Below, piece after piece: positions 1 through 10,274 of a stretch of 32,388 bases of DNA. The position numbers and the translations under genes are program-made. The stretch is taken from NCBI GenBank assembly GCA_002803225.1, contig NXFV01000104.1, forward strand, positions 1-32,388. Reading direction: 5' to 3'. Within the stretch, counting starts at the first letter, position 1; each line of letters starts with the position of its first letter. Under the pieces are notes generated by a model. The model ran no database searches, was not told the DNA's origin, and was given only the letters and a program-made list of their open reading frames with translations. This stretch comes from Gamarada debralockiae (lineage: Eukaryota; Ascomycota; Leotiomycetes; Helotiales; Hyphodiscaceae).

Positions 1-1972
1 CGCCGTTCAGCTGACGAAGATAATTAACCAATTACCGTACTGCTTCATATAAGTAGGCAAATTGATCAAAATAGGTATGCCATTGGCCAATTTTTATCTT
101 GGTGAACGGTGTGGACCAGACCCGGCGTGTACGGCAAGCGTGCCAAAGCGGTGGACTAGAGAAGGACCACAAGGAGACGTCTCAATTGGGCGGTCGGTTG
201 TCGTCATTTTGGACGTTGAAATTGACAGTTTTCGGATGGGCGGGGTATTGCGGGGGTTATTGGACTGAGGATTCCATGAGGGGAATTGTTGGGCAGGTCT
301 AGGTCAGAGGAGGTAAGAGATCGTGCGATGACGGAGTATAGGTATAGGAATGGTGATGGGACTAACAAATAAGTGTTTTAAGGATTTATGTAAAATATTC
401 ACTCGTCGATGGAGTTCTGGATGGCGATTGATAATGAAGATGAAGCGGTGTTAATTATCATTCTGACTCGTTTAAGTATCTTAATAAGACCCAAGTTGTC
501 ATTTCCGCCATTAAATCGTCATCGATGGCGTCATTTCTATCGAGATGTCCCTCCACATATATAGTGCGGTATAATATCCATAGTCTTAGAGGTTAAAATT
601 GGTCACAAACTGGTAGTGTTCGTGATTAATGGCGACCTTGCAGAAGCCCAATTTGTCTCAAGTGAATGAGCGACTGTCTTCGTCTGACGAACCTATTCTC
701 TATACGTGTCGTACTTATCTTTTCATAATTGACAAATCTCTTGAAATTGCCCAAATGTGCTCCCTGGCTCTAGTCGTTTTCGGGTTGATGCTCAGATTTC
801 ATGACAGCTGTAGTTCAGCATACTAAGTTTCAGCACTTTCATATTGAGATCTAGCTTGAAAAGGGCACTGGCTTGGGGAGTTTGTTTTCCTTTTTAAGAA
901 GACGTTTATTGGATGATCCAGTTTCATTTTGAGTGAGCTTCTGATCTTGATGCAAGCTCTGTTAGGACCGAAAGAATTTTGGAAGGACTATAAGTTCCGA
1001 CCGGCATTCAGCGGGAAGGAAATCCTTCTTGGCTCCGAAGGATGCCTCTCTGTCAGAGCAGAGAGGACTTGTTGGACAGTGCACTGGCGCGCAGGTTGGT
1101 CTGTTAACTCGAAAATAATGAAGATCCAAAGGAACACCAAAACTTCCAATCTCTCTAAAACGTGCGAATTTATAACTCCACCAAAACTTATCAAAACACA
1201 AGAACAGTAAAATAATAGAAGCATATCTATCTATCTTTTGCCAGATTTTCAGGTTCTGGAATTGTTAGTGCATTTTTAAATCAATTGTCTTCGAGACTCT
1301 TTTTCATAGGCTCACTTAAATTTTGAAACTGGACGATTTTCAATTGCGGTCTCAGCAGGCGGTGAGACCTTGACATGAGAACGGTTAGCCTAATACTCGT
1401 GTGTTTCACATCTACTACTTTCCATCGGACCGTAGGGTACATTTAACTCTGGCCACTAGCGTAGTCTCCACCCCTCGGTAGGATATTCCTTCGCTGCTTC
1501 TTACTCCAGAATTTCAACCTGAAACCATCTCCTTTTATCCTATGCACATGCAAACTATTTACATCTAGTATCCACAAGCCAATTTCCAATCTCCACAAAG
1601 TCCAGCCCAAACTACCTACGTTTGACCTATTCAAATCTAGTGAGAAGAATATCCCTTCAACCGTCCCGAGGCACGGTTAAGTGCAATTAGTGTAACAATG
1701 GATCCGCCCGGTAATGTCCACATCACAGTTTCTAAATACCTTTCCTGAATATCGAGAGCCTCGGCTGTATTCTCTTTTCGATACTATAGCGAAGATATTC
1801 ACCTTCAGCTCCCTTTAACGTTGCCAAGAATAATTTCTTCCAAAGATTTCCATCCCTCATTGCTTCCTTTTCGCTGATCTTTAGCCTTACAACAACACCT
1901 TCTGTGTAGAGACCAAGCTGTTGCTAGCTTTCAGTACCTTTTTTTATATCGTCTTCAGATTCTTCCGTCGCC
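1..1972. other. Intergenic region without a supported gene
   Basis: Nearly 2 kb of AT-rich sequence. The reading frames are all short, overlap each other on both strands and show no recognisable domain. A 65-codon ATG frame at 629-826 lies about 70 bases after a TATA-like stretch near 557, but nothing else supports it. The last ~150 bases before 1973 are pyrimidine-rich and end in a good fungal start context (GTCGCCATGG), so they are probably the promoter and 5' UTR of the next gene. A pair of hairpins at 1022-1066 is listed separately. Confidence 0.6.
1022..1066. repeat. Two adjacent perfect hairpins
   Basis: ATCCTTC (1022-1028) pairs with GAAGGAT (1037-1043) across an 8-base loop. One base later CCTCTCTG (1045-1052) pairs with CAGAGAGG (1059-1066) across a 6-base loop. 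Both stems are perfect. No gene spans them, so no role is known. Stems this short can arise by chance, although two back to back is less expected. Confidence 0.5.
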
Positions 1973-4079
1973 ATGGCATATTACGATTCTGTGGAAAGAT
2001 TTCGAGATTTCGAATATCCTATGATGAGAGGTCCGTTTATCTTATTGCTGTTGCATAGACACTCGCCGATGACTATCAATAGGAAAGGTATACTTGGACC
2101 ATGCCGGGACAACTTTATACACGAGATCATTGATCGAACAGTTCTCCGCAAAGATGATCGCTAATTTATACGGCAATCCACATTCCGCTTCAGATCCAGC
2201 AAAGTTGTCAGGGGAAATGGTAGACTCAGTGAGAGAAAAGGCCTTGCAATTTCTCGGAGCAGATCCAGAGCATTTTGAACTTGTCTTTACAGCCAATACT
2301 ACAGCTGCTGTTAAGCTGGTTGCAGAGAGCTTTCGAGATCTTGCTTTGACTAGCTCACCTGCTGGAACCTTTTGGTATGGCTATCATAAGGACGCTCATA
2401 CTAGCCTGGTGGGAGTACGAGAATACACCGATGGAAGTTCTCATTGCTTCAGTAGCGATGCAGAAGTCGAAGACTGGCTGCAAGACCAGTCACCTTCAAC
2501 AACATTAAAGGCTTCTGGGATTCCAGGACTTTTCGCATACCCAGGACAATCAAACATGACAGGACGACGGTTGCCGTTATCGTGGGCCAGCCAGCTCCGC
2601 CAGTCTTCCGTGGCATTCCATCAAGATACATATTCACTTCTTGATGCTGCAGCCCTTGTCACCACTGCTGAATTGAACTTCAGCGACCCAGAATCTGCTC
2701 CAGATTTTATAGCACTATCCTTCTATAAGATCTTTGGCTTTCCGGACTTAGGAGGATTGATTGTACGCAAAAAATCGGGCCATATCTTGTCTTGGAGGAA
2801 GTACTTTGGTGGCGGGACTGTCAATATGCTGACAGTACTTCACGATGCGACAGTCCAAAGGAAGGATGCTACAATACACGATGGTCTTGAAGACGGCACG
2901 CTGCCATTTCACAGTATCATGGCATTAGGCTGTGCGATTGACGATCATAAAAGGCTCTATGGATCGATGAAAACAATCTCTCAACACACAACGTTTCTTA
3001 TACAACGTCTATATGTCGGCCTTTCAAATCTTTCCTATCCCAATGGTCGCTCACTTTGCACAATCTATCACGACAACATTTCTGGGGAAATGCCCTACAC
3101 CGATAGTAAATCTCAAGGAGCAACTATAGCCTTTAGTGTTGTACAATCCGATGGAACTTACATTGGACACTCAGTTGTCGAGCAGCTAGCCAATGACAAA
3201 GGAATTTACCTCCGATCTGGTGGCCTTTGTAATCCTGGTGGCATTGCTAGCGCTCTTAAGATTGAGCCTTGGCAATTCAAGCGTGCTTGGTCTGCCGGGC
3301 GTGCGTGGTCTGCCGGATACCGCTGCGGTAATTCTGGGCCGTTGGAAATCATCAATGGGAAGCCGACAGGTGTACTAAGAGCAAGTTTAGGAGCTATGAC
3401 GACAGTGGGAGACATTGATGCGCTTCTCCATTTCTTGGTCGAAACATTTTTGTCGCCGCCAGAGAAAGACTCTTCCCAGACACTCGTTGAGAGGCTCAAG
3501 AGAGTCCCTTCCAAGACTCATGCGGAGTCATCAGAAAAAGACTCTTTCCAGGCTGTCGTGGACACATTAGACAGAGGAAATTCAGTGTTGAACCTCGATG
3601 ATCTGGGTGACTTCTACCCAAGCCAAGGGGGTCTCACGCGCAAGAAAACTATATTTCTTCCTCTCAACAATCAAGAAGGCATCTTCGCGTCCGTTACTCA
3701 TGATCCGAAGAGTAACTCTAGCTCAGTCAGTCTAACAGGCTTACCCCCCGCTGCTTGTCATCTGAGCCTTACACAAAGATCAGCCAATACGATAAGCATG
3801 GCGCCTAATTCAATCGTAACCATACGCAGCCCATCCCCATTTACATCCGAGGACGATCGGAAGCAACTAAAAACGCAAATGATTTTGCAGAAACGGCTGG
3901 GTATTCCTACTAGAGCGCTATCCACGGGAGCTTTGCCTCTTGCTTCTCAGGCAGTAGCTACTAAGCCAAGTCAGCCACCACGTCAGCTACCAAGTCAGTC
4001 ACCAAGTCAGCCACCAAGTCAACCAGGTACGATCAGCCGGCGATTTAGGGTGAAAGCCGAAAGTCGAAAGGCTCAATGA
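1973..4079 (+). CDS. Molybdenum cofactor sulfurase-like protein (NifS-like domain, MOSC domain not seen)
   Basis: Spliced gene: exon 1 1973-2030, intron 2031-2082 (GTCCGT...AATAG, 52 bp), exon 2 2083-4079; 684 residues. Splicing joins a short leader to the family's opening motif YLDHAGTTLY. Family members bind PLP and use a cysteine persulfide to sulfurate the Mo cofactor of xanthine dehydrogenase and aldehyde oxidase. Visible motifs are GNPHS near residue 50, SFYKIFGFPDLGG with the presumed PLP lysine K235, RSGGLCNPGG with the presumed catalytic C402, and SAGYRCGN followed by GKPTGVLRASLGAM near 430-450. Complete fungal enzymes run to about 800 residues and end in a MOSC domain. Here the last ~220 residues show no MOSC signature and finish in a Ser/Gln/Pro repeat and a basic tail. 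Two in-frame duplications are present (listed separately). It may be a divergent paralogue or a truncated copy; the frame itself is intact. Confidence 0.85.
3281..3316 (+). repeat. 18-bp in-frame tandem duplication beside the conserved SAGYRCG motif
   Basis: GCGTGCTTGGTCTGCCGG (3281-3298) is followed directly by the same 18-mer with one mismatch (3299-3316). The protein therefore reads RAWSAGRAWSAGYRCGN, where family members normally have one copy of the segment before YRCGN. The insertion is close to the active-site loop, so it could affect activity, but the frame stays open. Confidence 0.85.
3462..3605 (+). repeat. Imperfect 72-bp (24-codon) tandem duplication
   Basis: The segment beginning GAGAAAGACTCTTCCCAG at 3462 recurs 72 bp later as GAAAAAGACTCTTTCCAG at 3534. 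The encoded repeats start EKDSSQTLVERLKR and EKDSFQAVVDTLDR. The copies have diverged, so this is older than the 18-bp duplication upstream. It lies just after the NifS-like domain, where the C-terminal half of a normal sulfurase would begin. Confidence 0.7.
3966..4026 (+). repeat. 12-bp coding microsatellite (Ser-Gln-Pro-Pro repeats)
   Basis: About five tandem copies of a 12-base unit close to CAAGTCAGCCAC encode SQPP/SQLP/SQSP repeats near the C-terminus of the sulfurase-like protein. Probably disordered and variable in copy number between strains. Confidence 0.8.
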
Positions 4080-4191
4080 GGTTCTGGAAGAATGAAAGAA
4101 AGATTATGTATGACTTTTGGATTATGGATCGCACATGGAAAAAGTTTTGGTTTCATTTAAGGGTTTCGTGTGGATTTTTTCCCTTTTCCTC

Positions 4192-4691
4192 GTGGTATGC
4201 CGAATTCGCATTACGTTGAATTTCAAATTACGTAGTCATAAAACACACCCGCGTACGACTATTAGGACCCACCATCTTATAAGGATCCTAAAGAGGGGAA
4301 TTCATGTGCATAATTTCTAAGTCTCTAAATAAGTACTGGTCTTAACAGTTCAAATGAATAAAACGAAGAAATTATATCTTATCTTTGTGACTAGCGTATA
4401 ATTATAGGCTTTGATTGATATACCTTTAGGCCTCCTTCGCTAAAAGTAAAGCCTAAAATCCAATGCTTCACAACTTAATGAGATTCTATTTAATAAGAAA
4501 GCTTTCTTTAGAACATCTTGGAACATTTATAAAGATTAATAAAATAAATAAAATGGCTTCTTTAAATTATTACATAAAATAGTTGTGAAGCAGTAGTAAG
4601 TTATATATATTTAACATCTGAGAAAATCGCACCTGGTGTGCCCTTATTAAGAATAATTTGAAAACAGATATATGCGAATTCGGCATACCAC
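4192..4691. mobile_element. MITE-like element with 20-bp perfect terminal inverted repeats
   Basis: GTGGTATGCCGAATTCGCAT at 4192-4211 is matched exactly in inverse at 4672-4691. The match continues inward imperfectly (TTTCAAATTA on both arms). The 500-bp interior is very AT-rich and has nested inverted repeats: TAGGCTTT with AAAGCCTA (about 4405 and 4447), GCTTCACAACT (4466-4476) with AGTTGTGAAGC (4581-4591), and the palindrome AAGAAAGCTTTCTT (4495-4508). There is no transposase frame. I see no convincing target-site duplication (left flank TTCCTC, right flank ATTCAATC), so the ends could lie slightly elsewhere, or a deletion may have followed insertion. The right end meets the first preserved codon of the HET pseudogene. 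Confidence 0.6.
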
Positions 4692-6607
4692 ATTCAATCT
4701 GTTCGATGCGTCGAGGCATTGCGCGTAGTTCAAAAGGAGAGGACGATCTGGATCGACGCCATATGCATCAACCAAGAAGACACGACCGAGAAATCCATAC
4801 AAGTCCCGCTGATGAAACACAGTTATAGCCACGCAAAGCTGTTGATGATATGGCTCCGTCCAAAAGATGATTGGACCGCACAGGGACTGAAATTGATTCT
4901 CATTGCACGGGATTGTTACCAACAGGAATTAGGCATAGCGCCGATACAGTATCCTTCATCAGTCACAAAGCTCATGTGCTATTCGTCACGCCCAAGAAAT
5001 TGCGAGGCACTCGCTGGGCTATCATTCAGGAGTCATTGCACGCGAAGAGTTTGACGACGCGAGGAACATAGCCAGAGTATTCCCATCCCTGGAAGACACA
5101 GAGAAATGGGAGCCGCTGGTCTGGCTTCTCAGCCGAAAATGGGTTTTCCGCTGCTGGATCAAGCAGGAGCCGGCATGTCAGATGAACCACTGCCTCAGGC
5201 ACCTCTTTTTGGCTCACACCTCATTTCCCTATGTATTTAGTCTCCTCCTACCTTAGATTCTATTCTACAGACTTTTCTCCCCATCCGACACGGCACAAAC
5301 CTCTGTCGCTGTTGTGCAGATCGGACCGCATTTATTTCCATGGTTAGATCTGTGCCAGGCTATTGAATTATTCGTATACAAAGCCTACTCCTCCACGAAG
5401 ATTCCGGGATTCCCTGGCTTTGAGTAATGTGCGAGGCTTGTGCGCGTGGTCTCGAATTGGATTGTTCTTGATAGAGGAACCATGGGCTCTGGCACCACTC
5501 ATTATCTTACTAAAATTGACCAAGACCCCTCGAAGCTACTGTCAAAGTGGACAAGATATACGCGTTGCTGGGTCTTGTGGAGGAGGCAGCGCAAATCACA
5601 GTCGATTACCATCGTCCGTCAAAGATCTCTACACACAGGTGACACGGGTTCTCCTTCAGCCGCCATCAAGACCGTATATATATCCACTTCAAGTGCTTAC
5701 AGATGTGAACCAGTATTCAACCGGGAGTATACAGGGACAGAAGAGGAAGTGGGAATTGGGCGAGCCTGTCCCACCTTGGATAGTCAGGCAGGAGAATCTG
5801 ATCGAGGACAATGCAGCCGAAGATAGAAATGAAAATTGGCCACGGGGTCCTCCACTATTCAAGATATCGGGAGGGGCAAGGTTTACCACATTTTGAACCG
5901 GAGGAAAAGAATACCCCGGGTCTGTCGACGACTGAAGACGCCGTACAAGATCTTTCTCTGCGGTTTTGTATTCTCAGAAGTCACCATCAACGTAAGCATC
6001 TGTTGTCTTCCGCCGTTACCTCGATCTCGACTTTGGGATTTCGTGCTGGAGATTTGGAGTATGCAGCAGGGCAAGCACGTGCCGTATCCAGCGGGGGAGA
6101 GTATGGACGGAGCATTCGCGAAGACTCTTACTATGTCTGATCCCGATCCCCTTTCTTCCACAGCCGCTAAGGGAGGAGAAACCTACCATGGTATCAACTT
6201 CCAACATTTCTGCGTTTCCATGTACGAGCAAACGATTTCAATATTCACCAGAGGGACGCACCGCTGATATAGAAAGCTTGAACAAGGAATGGGAGGAGGA
6301 GTATTTACGGTTAAAGAGTCTAGTTCGGACACACATCAAGTCACGTACTTTCTCCAGGGATCTGCAAAGAAACTGCATCGGAAGAACACTCTTCGCTACG
6401 AAAAGTGGCCATGTGGGCATTTGGGATAATGCCCTAGAGTCAGGAGACCTTGTGTGCGTCTTCCTCGGCGGCAGGACGCCTTACATCCTCCGGCCGGCCG
6501 AAGATGGCAAATATAAATTCATTGGCGAATGTTTTCTGCGCGGAATTATGTATGGAGAGGCATTAAAGGAGAGTCTCACCCGCGAGAAACTGTTTACTTT
6601 GATCTAG
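4692..6607 (+). pseudogene. HET-domain (heterokaryon incompatibility) pseudogene, 5'-truncated and frameshifted
   Basis: HET proteins act in fungal allorecognition and trigger cell death after fusion of unlike strains. Hallmarks occur in the right order but in different frames. The core WIDAICINQ is at 4749-4775, followed by MIWLRPKDD. A WVFRCWIKQE block, matching the family's W-F-R-x-W-x-x-QE signature, is near 5143-5172 in another frame. DKIYALLGL is at 5550-5576 in a third. The C-terminal block is at 6188-6607, with RTLFATKSGHVGIW, GDLVCVFLGG, PYILRPAEDGKYKFIGE and RGIMYGEAL. The change of frame near 5610-5618 leaves no room for an intron, so a real indel is present; other changes might hide introns. 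The N-terminal part expected before 4692 (the ALSYVWG region) is absent, and the inverted-repeat element ends exactly there. Confidence 0.85.
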
Positions 6608-7811
6608 ATGAAGTTAATAAATAGGAGGACCAAGATGAGTAGCAATGCGATGTTCACAGAACGCGGTCATTCGACAAATATTGCAAATCTTTAAAGGCAG
6701 CGGAAGTGATGGATCGGAAGCCTTTGAGGTTATAGATCGCCGAATCTTACACCTAAGCATATCTCAAGTCCTTGTAAGTGCTCGCCAAGCAATACACCGT
6801 CCGTGTCCACAAATAAACCTAGTATGCCGCATAGGGGTATGCTGCATTGAAATATAGAAGACTTATTAAGCCACTTCTCTACTAATAACCACTGTTAGAC
6901 TTTACGCGATAATATCCATCTATTTCTGGGCTACGATTAAACATCCCGCCTCCCTTATCAGCACTTCTCCCGTCACTCAAAAGGCTGAAGATTTTAGAGT
7001 CTACTCAGGCTCACTCTCGGCTCAGGATGCTTAGACTCGGCCCAGGTTAAAGCGGCAGCTGCTCAAGTCTGGAGACTAAAAACGGAACCGGCACGAGAAA
7101 AATTTAACATCGAGTTTAGGGCGTCGACGTCATTTTTCATCCCTGGCACCGAACGCCAAGGCTGCTTCGCAAAACGTCACGTCTCCAATTTCTCACGCTC
7201 GCAAGTCTTCAAAATCTCATCTTCATCTTCGAAGCCGTCGAATTCACACTTCATCCATCGGCAAAGTTCTACGCTCCGTCGTCTTCAATCCGCGTTCCTA
7301 GATATTGCAAAGGAAGATAAAAATCCCCATTAGCTTTAATCAAATCCTCTCACTAAAATTTTCAAATACAGAACGTTCATACTTTGCAGCTAAATGTAAT
7401 GTTTAGGTGCAATAGCTGCCGAATCCAGCCGTTTTGAGGGGAGGAGACTCAACATCTGTTGCGGTGTCCCCTGCGAACCTCCAGTATTCCTATGAGTATC
7501 TGCAGAGCCAAATATTGAGTTAGTTGGTGGAGTTTGGAATTGGGTGCGGCGGATCTGGGCAGGTGGGGGTGGCAGATTGCGACAACCAATTCACAAAACA
7601 GAGGACTACTTCACCACAACGACAATTGCTACAAAACTGCCACGATGATCGAAACGATTACCGGTGAAGGGGGAGCAGTCCCATGACTGAGTGTTATCTT
7701 GTGGAACCGATGCCTAGCACCACGATCGGATGGAGCATTCTGAGGAAGCGATGCAGAGTTACACATCCTCGATTTTGAAGCCGAACATACACACACGAGA
7801 CATACCTATAT
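6608..7811. other. Gene-poor interval with one dispersed repeat copy
   Basis: No coding region is supported. The stretch 7120-7320 is pyrimidine-rich and resembles a 5' UTR or promoter, but no convincing frame follows it. 7785-7865 is rich in alternating TA/CA/TG steps. The only clear structure is the 121-bp repeat at 6994-7114. Confidence 0.6.
6994..7114 (+). repeat. Dispersed repeat, copy 1
   Basis: This 121-bp segment aligns in the same orientation with 11745-11866. Identical cores include TTAAAGCGGCAGCTGCTCA (7047-7065), AAAACGGAACC and CACGAGA. Overall similarity is roughly three quarters by eye. The first half is itself built from short CTCAGG/GCTCAGG-like repeats. Neither copy encodes a recognisable protein. 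It sits about 390 bp beyond the HET pseudogene. Confidence 0.8.
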
Positions 7812-8309
7812 ATGTGCACGCGACGTATATGTACCTATTCCATACAAACATATATATGCCCATACGCTTGGAGGAAGGTCTGGGGGCATATTGAGGAGGG
7901 TCTTGGGTTTGTAAGGGAGGGAGAGGAAGCGAGGGAAGACAGATATACTACCTTAGTTAAGCTGGGACTTGATCCTCATTGTCCATTTGGACACACTTGG
8001 GAATACACTCGTTTGAAGATGGATGCGTGGGCCTTTGGTACACGTACTCTACAACCCCACCGACGGTCCCTTTTTGGATCAAAGACCAGATTGCCTGAGG
8101 CCAGCTACCGTGTTATAGAGTCTTCGACTGATACAGCACGTAAATGGATCAATCAACTGGCGGTTTTGGTCGCAGATTTATGCGACGATTATCCTAAAAC
8201 TAGGGACCGAAGAGGAAAGGGTGCGAGTTCAGTTCGAACCCCTGTAGATCTAATCTTACATCCGAACTCCCAAGGGTCGTCTAATGCATACAGGGGTGTC
8301 AAAAATTAA
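7812..8309 (+). CDS. Open frame of 165 codons, doubtful gene
   Basis: An uninterrupted ATG-initiated frame encodes a hydrophilic protein with no domain, signal peptide or membrane segment that I recognise. The first 20 codons come from TA/CA-rich low-complexity DNA, which argues against that start. An AATAAA motif follows at about 8341. There is no matching intron structure and no neighbour that suggests a role. It may be a chance frame or an exon of a decayed gene. Confidence 0.2.
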   Translation: MCTRRICTYSIQTYICPYAWRKVWGHIEEGLGFVREGEEAREDRYTTLVKLGLDPHCPFGHTWEYTRLKMDAWAFGTRTLQPHRRSLFGSKTRLPEASYRVIESSTDTARKWINQLAVLVADLCDDYPKTRDRRGKGASSVRTPVDLILHPNSQGSSNAYRGVKN

Positions 8310-8904
8310 GGAGTTAATACTTCTTCTGAAAATTGTAGTAAATAAAATCTCCACTTCAAGAGAGTTGAATGAATTAGTATAAAATTGGTATTCAACGCCC
8401 TAGTAAAGTTCTCGAGCTGTTAAAGGAGTCCATTTCGCCTGGTGATATTCATTGTTTTCACTTGTTAGGAGCCCGCTGCAGGAGTCGTCTTGTGTCATGT
8501 TAGAGCTAGGGCGCACATCTCAGACAAATTCTGTCGGACCGCATGTAGATAGCTGCCTGCGATGTTAGATCAGCCCAGATGCGACCGGGATGGTTCCAAG
8601 TGTCAAGAACGACGGCGCAGTTCCGTGCACGGTTTGTTACAAGATCGTGCCGTTCATTAGCGGTTTCGTCTGATTGAAATACATAACCACGAGAGGACCC
8701 CATTTCTGAGTCTTGCCTTGGCCTGCCCTTTTCTATTCTTTTCCTCACATTTGCGCACTATTTAAATCGAGTTGTTGCTGGTCAACCAAAAATATCCTAA
8801 TCACAAATTCTCCCTCGAATAATCGCACGAGTGCCTCCTCGACCCGACTCTTACACCCACGAATAGACTCGATTTCTTCTCCCAGTTGCACACCTACCAG
8901 CGAA
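8310..8904. other. Intergenic region and probable 5' UTR of the small membrane-protein gene
   Basis: 8310-8700 holds nothing recognisable; an 80-codon frame on the minus strand (8506-8748) has no supporting feature. From about 8720 the sequence becomes pyrimidine-rich with a TATA-like TATTTAAAT at about 8760, 145 bases before the ATG at 8905, as expected for a fungal promoter and leader. Confidence 0.4.
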
Positions 8905-9171
8905 ATGGGTGCAAATTTGTCGTCAAAAGTATCGGTGGATACGTCCCAGGATGTCGTTGGCGCGGGGGATGCCTTCAATGACAGGAATCTGGGCCTGCTC
9001 TGGCTTGGTTCCTTGTACGGAATCGCCATGATCTGGTCCACAGTAACCCTTGTCGACCGCTGGCGGGGACCGCATGGAGACCGGTCGATAGGCTTCGCGT
9101 CGGTAATAGCGGCCATCCTTTTGTCAACTGCATGGCCCGTAGTTTTTGTATACTTGATGATGTCGGGCTAG
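8905..9171 (+). CDS. Small predicted N-myristoylated membrane protein (88 aa)
   Basis: The start was chosen at 8905 because it gives MGANLSSK, which fits the N-myristoylation consensus (Gly2, Ser6, following Lys), and because the upstream sequence looks like a leader rather than coding DNA. After a polar segment of about 28 residues there are two hydrophobic stretches: LGLLWLGSLYGIAMIWSTVTL (about residues 31-51), and, from about residue 66, FASVIAAILLSTAWPVVFVYL. A short charged loop, DRWRGPHGDRS, separates them. The predicted form is a lipid-anchored, two-helix hairpin in a membrane. I do not recognise the family and give no function. The coding assignment rests on the motif, two membrane segments and promoter context, so it is moderate. 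Confidence 0.5.
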   Translation: MGANLSSKVSVDTSQDVVGAGDAFNDRNLGLLWLGSLYGIAMIWSTVTLVDRWRGPHGDRSIGFASVIAAILLSTAWPVVFVYLMMSG

Positions 9172-10274
9172 TCAAGGTGCGCATGGAGGAGTCGAGGGAG
9201 ACAGTGGGGCTGGAGGCAGAGAGGTTATACATGCATCATGATGCGGAAAGTTTAGGGTTAATTGTTGTTGGGACGACAGAATAGAAGGAGAGATGAAATA
9301 TATATACCCATGTTCCATCAGGTTGTTATGGACCTTACAAGCCACTTCTCTTCCAATACGAAGTGACTCTTTTAAACCAAAAATTTCTAGTTCCAGAAGT
9401 GCTTATACCATTTACGAAGGTCATAAATCCAGCTAACACCTTTCTATTCCCTCAAGACTCAAGATCGTTCGCTAAATACCATACAAAGCATTTGTCAAGC
9501 AGCGCAGAACGATCGTTGTATCCGTTACTTGGTACGTCTCTCCGAAGACTTGTAAAGTCCATTCCTTCCAGAGCTGCAACATCGACTACTAAAATTACGA
9601 CTGTACTTCGCACCGAATGCGTGGTCACAGGATGGATTTTTGTCACAGGGCAGTGACAATATTAAAAGCCTTTTCCTTTGTTATACTTTTACTCTCTCGC
9701 TTAGTTTCCTTATACTAGACAGCAATCTGCAATACTATTTATACGTACTGTAATATTAATCTTAATATAAGCGAAAGCTTTTAAGATAAAGAGAGGAATC
9801 TATGAGGAACCTAATAAAGGTTTTATCACGTGACTTTTCTTTAGTACCCATCTGAGCCGATATCTGAAGGCTCTGTAGACTCGGCCGTAAGGTACATGAG
9901 TACGAGCTATACAGAGCTCTATATATACAAGCTCTAGCAACAGTGGAACTGGAATAAGCATTAAGTCAAGTTCGCCTGAAGAATCACTTCTACGAAGTTC
10001 TTGCACTAGCGTCCACGTGAACCTGCCTCACTCCGGACAATGAGATAATGTGATTAAAGTCACATGACCTCCACAATATATTCACTCAGCTCTTGAACTC
10101 TCTTTTTCTGCCCTTTATTCTCTGGCTTAGTATTCTCGTTATCTCAAGTAGTTATCTAGAGAACTGAGGTTGATCACCAGTGCTTTAGTTAGCGTCGTGA
10201 CAGCTATGTGACTATAATTAAGGAAATATAAAGGTCAAGTGATCGACCTTCTGCACACGGCCAAAACCCTCCAG
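9172..10274. other. AT-rich intergenic region
   Basis: No supported gene. 9650-9800 is strongly AT-rich, with weakly inverted arms around 9676-9705 and 9768-9796. CACGTG-type palindromes occur near 9828 (ATCACGTGAC) and 10013, and GTGATTAAAGTCAC near 10050. A 97-codon frame at 9363-9656 has no recognisable feature. Confidence 0.5.

Noticed and set aside
4117..4320. 67-codon frame entering the inverted-repeat element
   Set aside because: It begins at TTG in the 3' UTR of the sulfurase-like gene and runs through the terminal repeat without any protein feature.
9363..9656. 97-codon frame as a gene
   Set aside because: No domain, no intron signals and no upstream leader-like sequence; length is within chance expectation.
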